Positions 42,568-55,300 of a DNA stretch of 64,000 nt are shown piece after piece (position 1 is the stretch's first letter; the number at the start of each line of letters is the position of its first letter). The notes under the pieces were generated by a model. That model saw only the letters and a program-made list of their open reading frames with translations. It did not search any database and was not told where the DNA came from. The translations under genes and the position numbers were made by a program. Location of the stretch: the NCBI RefSeq assembly GCF_947179515.1, contig NC_067485.1, forward strand, positions 12,032,096-12,096,095, given 5' to 3'. Source of the DNA: Apodemus sylvaticus. Taxonomy: Eukaryota; Chordata; Mammalia; Rodentia; Muridae.

Positions 42568-42714
42568 TTTTGAGACAGGGTCTCTCTGTGTAGCCCTGGC
42601 TGTCCTGGAGCTTGCTAGGTAGACCAGGCTATCCTCAAATGCACAAAGATCTACTTACCTCTGCCTCCGGAAGGATCCCGTCCTGGTCCTGGCTCTTCAC
42701 CACCACACCTGGTT
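42568..42714 (-). mobile_element. B1 SINE (reverse)
   Basis: GAGACAGGGTCTCTCTGTGT to TTCACCACCACACCTGG, with a changed segment near 42668-42690. Confidence 0.85.
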
Positions 42715-42857
42715 GTTTTGTTTGGTTTTTTGGAACAGGGGCTCGTGGAACCCTTGAGTTCCCGTCAGGTGGAGTGTTACTCTTCCTGCCTCCATCTCTG
42801 AATGCCCAGAGCCAGGCCACCATCATGCCTGCCGGGCCTGAAACCAGTCTTAACCAG

Positions 42858-42962
42858 CCAGCACGTATGGTTTATGCCTGTAATCCCCACATTCCAAAGT
42901 GGAGTTTGAGGTCAGCTTGGGCTGCAATGTGAGCTCTGTCTCAAATAACAACAGAAACTAAA
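42858..42962 (+). mobile_element. Diverged B1 fragment
   Basis: ATGGTTTATGCCTGTAATCC and GAGGTCAGCTTGGGCTGCAA. Confidence 0.7.
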
Positions 42963-42965
42963 CAA

Positions 42966-43118
42966 GGGCTGGTGGGGAGGTTCAGTGGGTACAGCCAGAT
43001 GACATCCCTGGAGGGAGGAGAGAACAGACTCTTAGAAGAAGACTTCTGACCTACACAGGAAGGAAGGCTGAGACCGGTGTGCTTGTTACCCACGCACAAT
43101 GACAATTTAAAAAAATGG
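42966..43118 (+). mobile_element. B3-type SINE, diverged
   Basis: GGGCTGGTGGGGAGGTTCAG head, ending in AATTTAAAAAAATGG. Confidence 0.65.
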
Positions 43119-43145
43119 GAAGGACGGGAAGCCCACCAGAAGGAT

Positions 43146-43146
<1 letters not shown>

Positions 43147-43191
<45 letters not shown>
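43147..43191. repeat. (GT)n microsatellite
   Basis: About 22 uninterrupted GT dinucleotides. Confidence 0.97.
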
Positions 43192-43192
<1 letters not shown>

Positions 43193-43299
43193 CAGAGGGC
43201 AGGGGGGAGGAGGCATACAAAACCAATGACCCATGATGTGGTGAGGCCTGATACCTTGTATGCTAATCCAAAAATGAAAAAGGAGAAAAAACTTGGATT

Positions 43300-43425
43300 T
43301 TTATTCATTTCCTTTGAGGCAGGGTCTCATAAACTTGGCTGGCTGGGCTGGAACTCACAGAGAGAGCCGCCTGCCTCTTTCTCCCCAGACCTGGGATTAA
43401 AGGTGTGTGCCATTATACCCAGACA
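43300..43425 (-). mobile_element. B1 SINE (reverse), diverged
   Basis: TTTGAGGCAGGGTCTCATAA and GACCTGGGATTAAAGGTGTG. Confidence 0.8.
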
Positions 43426-43440
43426 AAGGTTGTTTTTTGT

Positions 43441-43620
43441 TTTTTAAGCTTTATTTATTTAATGTATAGGAGTACACTGTAGCTACTGTAACTGTCTTCA
43501 GACACACCAGAAGAGGACATTGGATCCCTTTACAGATGGTTGTGAGCCACCTCATGCTTGCTGGGAATTGAACTCAGGACCTCTGGGAGAGCAGTCAGTG
43601 CTCTTAACCACTGAGCTAAG
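43441..43620 (-). mobile_element. B2 SINE (reverse)
   Basis: TTTTTAAGCTTTATTTATTT start, ACACACCAGAAGAGGACATT, ending TTAACCACTGAGCTAAG. Confidence 0.92.
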
Positions 43621-43670
43621 TAGCTAAGTAGAATACCTTTTTTTTTTTTTTCAAAACAAAACAAAACCAG

Positions 43671-43842
43671 AGGCTGGGCAGTGGTGACACACGCCTTTAA
43701 TCCCAGCTCTTGGGAGGCAGAGGCAGGCAGATTTCTGAGTTCGAGGCCAGTCTAGTCTACAGAGTGAGTTCCAGAACAGCCAGGGCTATACAGAGAAACC
43801 TTGTCTCGAAAAAACCAAAAGGAAAAAAAAAGAACAAAAAAA
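43671..43842 (+). mobile_element. B1 SINE
   Basis: AGGCTGGGCAGTGGTGACAC to CTTGTCTCGAAAAAACC and an A-rich tail. Confidence 0.93.
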
Positions 43843-44490
43843 AATGTAGATGGGAGGTGAACTGGGCGTGGGTAGAGACAGGTGCTTGGCAATTGGTGGG
43901 CACGCAGGAATCCATGGAGGAACTTCCAAGGTGCGCTTAGGTCTGCATTTTGCAAAATCGACTAAGTAGGAGGTTGGGGGACAGCAAGTGTAGGGAAGTA
44001 GCCGGAAGCAGAGGTGCTGAAGCCTAGTCCTGAGCCCCAACCTCCAACCCCCTCCGCCCACCCGGGGCGAGCAAGCTTCAGATACCGAGAACTGCAGGTC
44101 TGTGTTCACCCCGGCTTCCCGCCCCTTTCCTTCCCCATCTTAGGTCATCTCTATTCCTCTCTGCCCTTACCAGTGGCTTCCAGCTGCCTCTCGGGCTCCG
44201 GGCCCAGAACTGACCACTCACCAGGGCTCAGCATAGGTGGGAGTGGTGGAGAAACCACCGACGATGGGCTACATGGGTACAGTGGGTACCCAGAGCTCCC
44301 GTAGGCGAGTTTCGTGACGTGCAGAGGTTTTAAAGCCACCCCTTACCCTTGTCCCATTCCAAAGCACTGCAGTGAATGAAAGTACTGGCTTCTTGGTAGA
44401 GCTGATTGACCAACTCAGATCAGAAGCCCGCTGAAAACAAGCACTTCCTCTTCACAGATCAGCCCCTGGAAACTTGCTGAGGCTCTGTCC

Positions 44491-44551
44491 CCTGCCTGTC
44501 TCCCTGCCTGCCACCCTCCCTCCCTGCCTGCCACCCTCCCTGCCTGCCTAG
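44491..44551. repeat. CCTG/CCCT pyrimidine-rich repeat
   Basis: Short tandem copies of CCCTGCCTGCCACCCTC. Confidence 0.8.
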
Positions 44552-45329
44552 GAAATGGGTCGGGAGGCTCGGTGGTGATGGAAAGGTTTTCCAGAGCTGT
44601 GGGGGGCTTCAGGGTCCTCCACTCCACAGGAAAGAATGCCTGAAGACTGTCTTTGCAGCCACGCCCCCATAGGGACTTCTCTGAGGCCCAGTCTCTTCTG
44701 TACTAAGAGCTTTGGGAAATAAAAGGTGCCAGGGAGTTCTCCCAAGAGTGGCCTTGGAGGTGCCCTGCCTTGGGGACCCTACTTGGGATTCCTTAGGAGA
44801 TACGGTGCTTGGAAAAGAAGTCGTTTTCTGGATAGCCCATCCAGGAGGAAGAAAATGACTGGAATAAAGGTGACAAGCCGGGGTGGGGTGCGAACGGCTT
44901 GCCACAAGGTCGTTGGGCAGGGATGGGGGTAGGGTTAGGGAGAAGGGTCTGGGTGGGATTCAGACAGGCTGGCCTAGCTAGAGGGTATGGCGAATAGGTT
45001 CGGGTGTGCCGAGGTAAGCATGGACCTGTAGCTGGGACTAGGAAGGGTCCTTTCGGAGGAAATGCTGCAGACAACCCAGGCCTGGTCTGATGAGGAACTG
45101 AGTCCGGGCAGGGACACGGTAAGGACTGTAAGCGGTTTAATGTAGGAATGGACCCAGGAATGAGGTGAGTCTGGGCTGGAGTGAAAGGAATCAAGGATGT
45201 TGGGCTGGGTCAGTTACTCTGGGGAGATGGAGAAGCATGAATCTGGGCCTGGAATCTTGGTGGGCTTCTGGCTGGGGAAGAGGGTGTGTTGCCAGATTGG
45301 GGACGGGGACAAGACAGGTGCATGGGGTG

Positions 45330-46340
45330 CCCCGGGAGCAGAGTGGAAGCTCAGTGTCGGGAGCTGGCCGGCAGGGCGAGGGGCGTGTGTGGGACGCCCC
45401 GGGGCAAACTGGGAAGGGGGGGCGGGCCTCCCCCTGGGCCGGGCCGGGGCGGCGCTAGGACCGAGCGAGCCGAGGGAGTGAGCCGGGCGGAGCCAGCGCC
45501 CCCCGCCCCCCGCCGGCCGGTTCCCCTCCCCCGGCCGCTGGCTCGCTCGCTCGCTCGCTCTCAGCGCTGCAGAGGCTCTGAGGCGGCGGCGGCGACTCCC
45601 TTATCCCCTCCCTCCGGTGTCGGTCGGTCCGCCTGTGCGTGCGTCTGTCCGTTCGGCCTCGGTCCGGCCCGCAGCATGGCCGGCGTCAGCTTCAGCGGCC
45701 ACCGCCTGGAGCTGCTGGCGGCGTACGAGGAGGTGATCCGGGAGGAGAGCGCAGCCGACTGGTGAGCCCCCCGCCCCCGCCCCCGCCCCCGGCCCCTTTG
45801 TCCCCAGGCCGCCGCGCGCCTTTGTTTCCCCGAGGCTCTGCTACCGGGGAGGGAGGGGGAGACCCCGAAATGGTGCAACGGCCCGGGAGAGCCGGGGAGG
45901 GGCTGCCTTTGTGCGAGCCGGGGGAGGGGCCGCTCGGGCCAGGCTGGGCGCGCGGGCCGGGGCGCCCTGAGGCTGCCCTAGGCGCACGGGGGTAGGGGGG
46001 AGCGCGGGAGCCGGACGCCAGCCACACGGATGTGGAGCCCAGACGTGGGGCCTGGGGTCCTACAGCCCTGCCGGAGCCCATCCCCCTTCCCACCCTGCCT
46101 CCCTCCACGGGCCCGGGGGACAGGTGTGCACGGGCCAGCCAAGGGCACCTTCGCCACCTTCGAGCGGGCGAGGACCGGGTGGGGACGGGGCGGGGACCCA
46201 GCTAGCGGAGCTAGAGCAGCCTGCCCGGCCACAGCACAAAGGAAAGCTAGGGCGGGGGAGGAGCGCCGAGGGCTGGGGGCCAGCGTGCCCCGCCCACCGG
46301 GGGCTTCTCGGGGTTGTCTCCCCCCACATCTAGGTTAGGG
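45330..46340 (+). promoter_or_regulatory. Dbn1: Dbn1 CpG-island promoter
   Basis: A dense CpG block around the first coding exon, with GGGCGGG GC boxes (about 45418-45426 and 45484-45489), a (GCTC)n run at about 45538-45560 and no TATA box. It is typical of a broad promoter. The 5' UTR ends at the ATG at 45676, and the exact start site is not readable. Confidence 0.75.
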
Positions 46341-49300
46341 TGTGATACAAGGAGGTTCACTGCCACATGGCAACCACTAAGTGACTTCTTTATCCCTCAC
46401 GGATCGCAGAGGAAGAGGCAGGGCTGAGCCCTTCTCTCCCCTTCTGAAGGAGCAGCTCGCTAGCACTAGGCGGCTAGGCAGGAAGAGACTCACTCAGGAG
46501 ATGGACCGGAGCAGCTCGGCTAGGGGCCGGCGGGGAGGAAGTGTGGAGGGAGCCTCCTCAGAGGGATACCAGATGAGGTGATCTCTGGGACCGAAGCCCC
46601 TCCACTCAGCAGCAGGGGGCTGTCAGCCTCCGATTGGGGCGGAGTGAGTGGAGGCTTCTCTCCCCCTCCCCAGCTGTTACCCTCCCTGAGGTGGAGGAGG
46701 GTGTGAACCACCTGCTTTGGCCTGAAGTCTCAGGGTGCCAGGAAAACCAAGGGGCTCCGATGCCCCCTTCTGAGCACAGCCCCCCAAGTGTTCTTCTCAA
46801 AAATCCCCATTTTGTATTTGGATCTTTTCATCTCGTCAGGCTGGAAGTAAGCTCTCGTTGAGAAAACCGAGGCCGAGTTGGGGCTGCTCGGAGGGGACCC
46901 CCCAGTAGTTGGGCTGGCCTCACTCCTCCCCCCCCCCCCGAGGGCAGCCGGGTAGGGGGGCTGGAGGAGGGAACAGAATAGCCAGGCGTCCAGGCCATGG
47001 TACTGCAGCACTGGCGGGCAGCCAGGCCCACAGGGATGGACTCAGGAGACAAGTTCTTGTGTCTTGCAGGTCAGTTATAGGAGAGGCCAGCACAAGGCAA
47101 GCAGGGCAGTTTCCACAGTATTGTCCCAGCCCTGCCCCTGGGGGGCTGAGATCATGGGAGGCAATCTGGGCAAGTGGCCTGGTGGAGGAGCCTGTTTGGG
47201 GATGTGGCCCTGCCTGAGGAGAAATACTGGCCAGAACCCTGCCTTCTCTGTCAGTTCATCGGGTGTAGACAACACCTTGTATCTCTTAAACCCCTCGAAA
47301 GCCGAACACTGGCAACCCAGTGCTGGGCTACCAACTACTTCCGCCCCATAGCCTGCTCAGAGCAGGCCTGGACCTCCACCACCGTCAGCATCAACGCAGC
47401 CAAAGGGAGGCCGTTATTCACGCCAGCCCCATCTGGGTTGTGTGTGGGACATGTGAGATGCCCATATGTATCCTCGCATAGATTTTGCTAATTTCCAAGG
47501 GCCTTAACAGCATCTTGAAAAGGGTGGTGAGGATCACATCCTACAGAAGATGGCACGATTCTCCTTAGCTCTCATCACGCAACCAGGAACTGGCTGAAAT
47601 CTCAAGGCTCAGAACAGACCCACATTTACCCCCCAGCAGGAGGGGTGTCTGCGTTCAAACACTGGGGCATGAGTATTTGGTGTCTTCCCTCCACCTTGAC
47701 TTTGTGTGTGTGTGGTGGAGCTTGGGGATGCTGACCCCTCCCCCAGGAGGCAGGGTCTCTTAAGTGGACTCTGTCCTTGTGCTGTAAGCAGGTCACTGGG
47801 GAAGTCAGAATGTGTGGTGGGAAAGGCCAGCATGTAACCACCCTGGTTATGATGTGATTCATTGTGTGAGAAGTTCCTGCTCTTCTCAAGTGCGCTGAGA
47901 AGGGGGGGATGGGCAGAGTCCATCTGGGGTCTCCTGGGCCTTTCCAGTTCCAGCTCCCTGAGAGCATGCTGGTCTCACTCGAACCTTCCACTGCTTGTAT
48001 CCCTGCTGAAGCCCAACTCTCGCCTTCCCCTAGTCCAGTGTCTCTGCCTTAGGTGGTGGATAAGCATTTGTGTCAACATTACAAATCCTTGTACTATTTT
48101 GTGCTGGACCCAGGACAGAGGCAGCGGTGTATGTTAGCACAGTCAGAGTCCCTGCCTTCACAAAACTGACAGGACAGTGACTCCAGGGCTTGATGCTGGT
48201 GAGGTGTGTGCATCTACAACCCTTTTCCATACTGTCCTCATTGGTTCCTAGCTTCTCCCTGCTAGCTCGAGAGTACCTGTGTTGTGTTAGAGAAGGACTG
48301 TCCAGCAGGGCCTGTGGCTAGTGCACCACTGAGTACTATAGTGCTCCGGGGTGTGAAGCTCAGGCTGAGGCTGGCTCCCGGAGCTGGCAGCAGCATCCCG
48401 AGAGGTCCTCGTGGACAGAAAAATGCAATGCAACTCTGGGTTAGAAAGTGTTCTTCAGAACTGAATCTGGGAGCCAGTGTGGCCCCAGGGTGGGTGTGAA
48501 TACACAGTCGTTTTGGAGAGGTGGGCTAGGCAAAGCCTGAGAGGGTTTGAATGAGACCGGGTCTCTGCTGAGAAGGATTGAGGCCCTCGAGGGGCCATTT
48601 GGAGGTGGGTGGGCATGGAGGAACGATAAACGGGGCTTCGGAGAGCAGCCTACCCCAGGGAGATGTGATGGCCGGAGCAGTGTCTTGGAAGGAGCCAGGA
48701 TTCCTGGTGCTGGCTCAGGGTTTCATCTTTGACTAGAGAGGGAGACACCCTATGTCTTTGAGGGCTCTTTGTTCCTGGCCGTGGGGTTAGGGCAGGCCTG
48801 ACAGGTGGTGGGGCAGCTGTGCAGGAAAGCAGCTGTCGGGGCGGCTGGGGCAGCAGTTGCGCCAAGGGCTCCAGGACATGCAGCCCACCTGTGTCTCTTT
48901 GTGGAGAAAAGCAGGGAGGGACACAGGAAGAGGAGGGGCTGCAGGGGCTCATTTGGCCATCTTAACAGGGGCCAAGAACCCCTGGGGCACGGGGTTAGGC
49001 CCTCCCTCCCTCCTTTCTCTCCCTCGCCTCCTCCCTTTCCCACTCCTTTCTTCCCTTCCCTCCTCCTCCTCCTCCATTTTTTATTTCCTCCACTTCCCTC
49101 CTGTCTCTTGTCTGTTCTCTCCCCCCTTCTTTCCTTCGTCTTCTCTGCTCCCCTTTTCCTCCATCTCTGCTTTTTCCTTTCCTTGCTCACCCCAGCCTCC
49201 TCACTTAGATGGGAAATGGGAGGTGAGCAAGGTTCTGAGCCTGTCTGAATTGCAGGGACCAAGATTCCCTTCTCCGTGTGTCGCCAGCTTGGTGGCTGCA

Positions 49301-52300
49301 TCAGGACGGGTTGAGGGGGCTCAGGGGAAGAATCTCTACATTACCTTCTATAAAATGGATGCTTTAGTGTGCCTGCTAAGAATAAATACAGAGCAGAAAA
49401 GGCTAGGAAGGAAGGAAGTCATTAGTTTAGCTTTCTGGTTGGCTTCAGTCTATACGGTAGTCCCAGGAGACTTCAGGGAGGACAGAGGCAGCCTCCGGGC
49501 TAGAAGACCAGGAGATCTTAGGGTCAGAGTCGGGGACTGATCACAGCGACCTCATCCCCATCTCAGAAAGGGAGAGATTGAGTCTGAGGATGTCCCCAGG
49601 GTCCTTTGTGTTCGAGGAGAATGCAGCTCTGGTGGGCTGGTTTCTGTGCCAATTGCTGGGTTGCTATGGTTACCAGGGGATGCCCAGCATCGAGCACCAG
49701 ATTCTTCTCCCTCCCAAAAGGGGGAGGGGCAGCGGGTACCAAGGCATGCACCAGGTAGATTCCTGGTTCTGGCCAATGAGGGATGAGAATCATGGTCGCC
49801 AGGGAACGGTAACCAAGGAACCGTTGCCTTGGAGTCTCCATCGCACACCCGCTCCACTGAGTTGTGGGCTGCCAGGGCTAGGGCCGGACGCTGAGCTGAC
49901 TAGGCAGCGATTTCTCCCCCACCATTCCCTGATTGCCATCTGACCCAGGTCTCCGGCTCAGCGGAAATGATGCCTGGCCTCGGTGCCATGACCAACCAAC
50001 AACCAAAGCTTTCCCCCTCCTCATCCTGTTCTGCCCTGCCTGCCCCCTCTGGTATCACTCTCCCTCCCTAGTGGCTTCCCCACCCAAAATTGGCTGCCTA
50101 GGCCCTGATGGTTCTGAGCCACCCCTCCCTCTCCTCAGGGCTCTGTACACATATGAAGATGGCTCAGATGACCTCAAGCTTGCAGCGTCAGGAGGTAAGA
50201 ATTCCAGCCGTCTCCGCTCCTCCCCACCGCCCACCACCCTGCTTGTTTTGTGCCCCTCCCACTTTCCTGCCTCGTCCAGACCCACGCACGTCTGATGGTT
50301 GTCCTTCCTCTTGGTCATCCCGCATTCCTCAGAGTGTAGAGGGAGGGAGTCCTGCTTCCTGTCTGACTTCTGGGAAGGGTACAGTGAGGACAGAGCAGCT
50401 TGCCCGTGTCACACAGCTAGGGAAGGGATCTGGTAGGGTGGTCCAGCTCACTGCTATTCCTAGAGCGGGAAGATTTCCTCAAGGACAGTTTCCTGTGTCT
50501 CGCCGGGCACGAACAGCTGGGAAGACAAGAGAGACGTGATCCCTGAGAAATGGAGATGTGTGAACTGACCAGGAGGATTCAGAGACAGAGCTAGAATCCT
50601 GTCTAACCCTTTGCCTAATTACACAGCAGTCTGAGCCTGTAGCTCTGAGGAATAGAAATCCTCTGGGTCGGGGGCGGGGGTGGGGGTGGGGGTGGGGGGT
50701 GGGATGTCTAGGCCCTTATAGGATAAAGGATGCAGGAGATGAAGAATCCCAACATCTTCCTGGTTTCCCCAGAAGGGGGCTTGCAGGAGCTTTCCGGCCA
50801 CTTCGAGAACCAGAAAGTGATGTACGGTTTCTGCAGCGTCAAGGACTCCCAGGCTGCCCTGCCAAAATATGTGCTCATCAACTGGGTATGCAGCTGTGGG
50901 ATGGGGCTTCGAGCTGAAGGCCCCGGGCGGCCGCATTCCACCCATAGCCACTGTGGGGAAATCCTGCACTAGTTCTTGGGAAGACAGCCTGGGCCCATGG
51001 GCTGTTGTGTCTGTCTGTCTTCGGGCTGTTGGGCCTGTGGGCTGTTGTCTTCTGCTCCTCCCACCCTGAGCCGCGCCCCCTTCACTGGGCACATTGCAGG
51101 TTGGTGAGGACGTGCCTGATGCCCGAAAATGTGCTTGTGCCAGCCATGTGGCCAAGGTGGCTGAGTTTTTCCAGGTATGTCGGGACTGGGTGTGAAGCGG
51201 GCATGGCTGGTCACTTAGGGTCTGAGGCGGGGCAGGGGGCTGGTGATGGGAATTTTGATGCCACCTAAACCCTGCTTTTTGTATGGAAGGGTGTTGACGT
51301 AATTGTGAATGCCAGCAGTGTGGAAGATATCGACGCTGGTGCCATCGGGCAACGGCTCTCCAATGGACTGGCACGGCTCTCTAGCCCAGTATTGCATCGC
51401 CTGCGCCTTCGGGAGGATGAAAATGCTGAGCCGGTGGTCAGTGTATTCCCGGGACAGGCTGGTCTTGTGTCACCTGGGTGACCTGGTCCCCACTCGGGCC
51501 TCCCCAGGCCCTCCTAGCCCTCGTTCTGCACATGTGAGTACTCGGCCTGTTCCTGGGGTCTGCTCTCGCGCTCACGCCCAGGCGCTTGACTCTGCAGGGC
51601 ACCACCTACCAGAAGACAGATGCGGCTGTGGAGATGAAGCGGATTAACCGGGAGCAGTTTTGGGAGCAGGCCAAGGTGGGAATGCTGTCCCTCAGCCTTC
51701 AGGCCCAGGCGTCCCTACCTGAGTCTGCAGGGTAGCTCTGACCGCTCTCTCGACTAAAAGAGCAAGCCATTTTGGTCTCCTGCACACAGGGCTCGTCCCC
51801 CTAATTCCCAGAAGGCCACCTCCCCAGCCTGGGTGGGAGTGGAATTGGAAGGCCAAGGCTGGCCTGGGCTCAGGGCTTGTTCTTCCTGGGTGTGGGGTGC
51901 AGAAGGAGGAAGAGCTGCGGAAGGAGGAGGAGCGGAAGAAGGCTTTGGACGCCAGGCTCAGGTTTGAACAGGAACGGATGGAGCAAGAGCGGCAGGAGCA
52001 GGAGGAACGGGAGCGGCGCTACCGAGAGCGGGAGCAGCAGATCGAGGAGCACAGGTGAGGGAGAGCGGGAGCACGGGTGAGGTCAGGCCCCAGGCGGAGG
52101 CCGTCCCGCCCTCAGCCCACCCTGAAGGGGCTCCTGCGCTTCTCCTTTCCAGGAGGAAACAGCAGAGTCTCGAAGCCGAAGAGGCCAAGAGGAGGTTAAA
52201 GGAGCAGTCTATCTTTGTAAGTCATTTTCCAGGGCTCTTTGCCTGGCCATGAAAGTGAGGGCGGTCCGTGTGTTCTGTCCTCTGAGAGCACGCCTGGGCG

Positions 52301-55300
52301 TTGGTATCATGAGTGTGTCAGGTCCAGCACCTGTCTTGTGGGGATCTGGTGTTTGTGTGGAAAACAAATAACAAAAAAACAGCAACAACCAAAACTTCTT
52401 TTAGATGTTTTTCTCCAAATTGGAAAAGAAAATCCACCTCGACTCAGCCCCTCGCTGACCTGGCTCCTTCCCCCTTGGGACCTGGGGTGAATTAGTCACG
52501 GGCTCTGCACTTGTTTGGTGTTTGTTTGTTTGTTTTGGGGGGGCTTGAGAATTAGGCTCCTGCATGAATGTAGGCCAGTGTTGTTAGGCACTACACACAC
52601 CACAGCCATTCACAGCAAGGTCTTCTGAAAAGGCCAAGTTTTATAGGAATTTCCAAGGTGTGTGTGCACACACAGAAGTAGACTAGTGTAGTGACTTCTG
52701 AGTTCCCCTTCATCTCTGTCAGTTACCAGCATCTTAAGCCAGGGCTGCTGAGGTTTTGCTCTTCTTAAAGAGTTAATCCACTGCTTCAGAGTATCTCCTG
52801 GGAAAGTAACGATGTAGCAACATTGTAGCCAGCTGTGCCCCTTTGATTTCAGGTCCTCCAAGAAAGGTCCCACCTGAAATTGAAATTTAGCACTCTAAAA
52901 TGATTTAACCCCCAAGACTGGGGTTCTCTGTAGCCCTGGAAGTTGCTTTGTAGACCAGGCTGTCCTCAGACTCACAAAGATCAGCCTGACAGTGCACCTC
53001 AAGTGTTGGGATTGAAGGTGTGCGCCACCAGTGTCCAGCCAAAATGGTTTAACTTAGGAATTCTTAGGCACTATGCTGCTTTTTCTCCTGCTAATGAGTT
53101 TATTTAGATTTACTTATTTCATGTATATGAATGTTTTGCCTGCCGGTATGCCTGTGTACCGTGTGTACGCAGTGCCTATAGAGTTAAGAAGATATTGGAT
53201 CTCCCAGAACTGTAGTTAGATGGTTGTGAGCCAGCATGTGGGTGCTGGGAACCAAACCTGGGTCCTCTACAAGAGCATGCTCTTAACCACCGAGCCATCT
53301 CTCCAGCCCCGGCTCTCCTGTGTGAGAATGCTTAGGTACAACAGTGCTCTAGACCCTGGGTCCTCCTCTCTCCCCTGCCCACAGGTCTAACTTGTTTCTG
53401 GAGCGTTGGCATTGCTGACAGTTAAAGCCTCTGTGATAAGCGTGCTCTTCTCCTTTCATTGTGTGCATGCACACACGTGCATTTGTGGTATGGATAGCGC
53501 ATTTACCCATCATGCACTTGTAAAGGCCAGAGGTTAGCTTTTGGTGTTTTCTGCTACCCACGTTATTTTTTGAGACAGGCTCTCTCTGAACCTGCTTACT
53601 GTTTGGCTCGACTGTTTAGCTAGTGAGCCCTGGGGGTTCTGCCTCTGCTCCTCAAGAGCTGGTGACTGCTGGTGATGTAGATTTATGTTCTCTGCTGGGC
53701 TTGGGATGTGTCTTCTGCGGAGTCACACTTAAGAAGTCATGCTTTACCCACCGAGACATCTCTCCAGCCTATGTCTGCTCGTCTCTTTGATGGCAGAAAA
53801 ATAAGTTCTAGGTTCTGGCTCAAAGGCAAAACTCTGAGCCAGGTGTGCTGGCACAAGCCTATAATCCCAACACCAGGGTAGCAGAAGCAGGCATAGCACT
53901 GTGACTTCAAGGCCAGCCTGGTTTACATTGTGAGTTCTAGAACTAGCCGGTCCTGGTCCATAGTCCTCTAACCCTGTGTGGTGCACGGCTTTGGAACCCA
54001 GAATTCTGGAATAAATAAATCCCCATGCTATTGCATTGGGGGAAAAAAAAAAAAAGAACTAGCCGGTCCTATAAAGTAAGACCCTGTCTCAAAATAGAAG
54101 AAAAAAGTTCTGGTCTTCACCTGGCTTTCCCCCTTCTCTAGCAGTCCCCTCTTCCCAGTGTGCCCCATGAGCAATGGGAGAGGCTTTTGACACAGTGAGT
54201 TCTGATGAGCAGACACATACCAACCTCATGCTGCCTGCTCCCAGAGACTCAGGGCTTCAGCCTGTGTTGCTCACAGAGGGTGAGGGAAGTGACCCCAGAA
54301 ACAGGAAACAGAATGCTGTGCAATCTGTGGTATCTGCTGGGAACTCCCTGAGAGGACCCAGAAAGGGAAATGACCTAAATGAACCAGGGACCTCTTGCTC
54401 AGGAGTTAGTGGCTAAGCAGAGGCCTTAGACTGGAGAGGCTGGGCAAGGCGTGACAATAGGGAGACGTAAGCTGGCCTCCATGCCAAAGCGTGGGATTGG
54501 GAAATGGGGTGACGACTGTAGGCTGTGACTGGAGAGTGCAGAGGACATTATGTCCACATCTAGGAGAGTTATGTGGGCGAGATGGAGCCAGGATAGAAGG
54601 TGGGGTTGGAGACGTGAAGAAGATTAGATTAGACTGAGGAAGGGGAATATAACCAAGCCAGAGGCCTGCCCACCCATAGTCCAAAACATAAGCCAAGAAA
54701 TGGCTGAACGGGAATTAGGGAGTAGGGGACTGCAGTGAACTAACTGGGCAGCAGGTCTCCCGGGTGAGGGCAGTTCTGGATGACTCCTGCTGCAGTGGTG
54801 TTGGGAATCTAGGGACCTCAGCTCGGAGGCAGAGCGCTGTGCAGCTAGCCTCCACCCCAATTCCCAGGGTGGGACAGAGACACACTGAACCAGAGAGGCG
54901 GAGAATATAAACCAGATACTCAGAGGGCTGTGAGAGATTCCATCTCAAAAAACAAAAGCCAGGGGAGGCGGTAAAGCCGTAAGTTCAAGGCCAGCCTAGC
55001 AGCTTAATGAGACCCTGTCTCAAAAACTCAAAGGGCGTAGTCACTGCTAAAGCATTTGCTTGGCTTCTGTGAGGACCTGGGCGCAGTCCCTCAGATGACA
55101 GTGAACCAGAGGCTATTTTCAGTTCAACATGAAACTGAACTTAGTGGTTGCAGCTTAATTTATGTGGGTTTAAAACCTTGCTGTTGGGGTGGGAAGAGAT
55201 GGCTCAGCAGGGAAGAGCACCAGCTTCTCTCCTAGAGGATCTAGGTTCAATCCCTAGTACCCACATGTTGGAAGCCATCTATGTCTCCAATTCTAGGGAT

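Larger units (their letters stand above)
35640..45330. other. Pdlim7-Dbn1 intergenic interval
   Basis: About 9.7 kb without a supportable exon. SINEs and microsatellites are listed separately. Single-copy stretches at 37.7-38.4, 38.55-39.1, 39.3-40.4, 41.7-42.5 and 43.9-45.3 kb hold only short open frames without splice context or recognisable protein. Confidence 0.6.

Noticed and set aside
48750..49301. Minus-strand Lys/Arg/Glu-rich open frame
   Set aside because: Translation of the polypyrimidine tract in Dbn1 intron 1.
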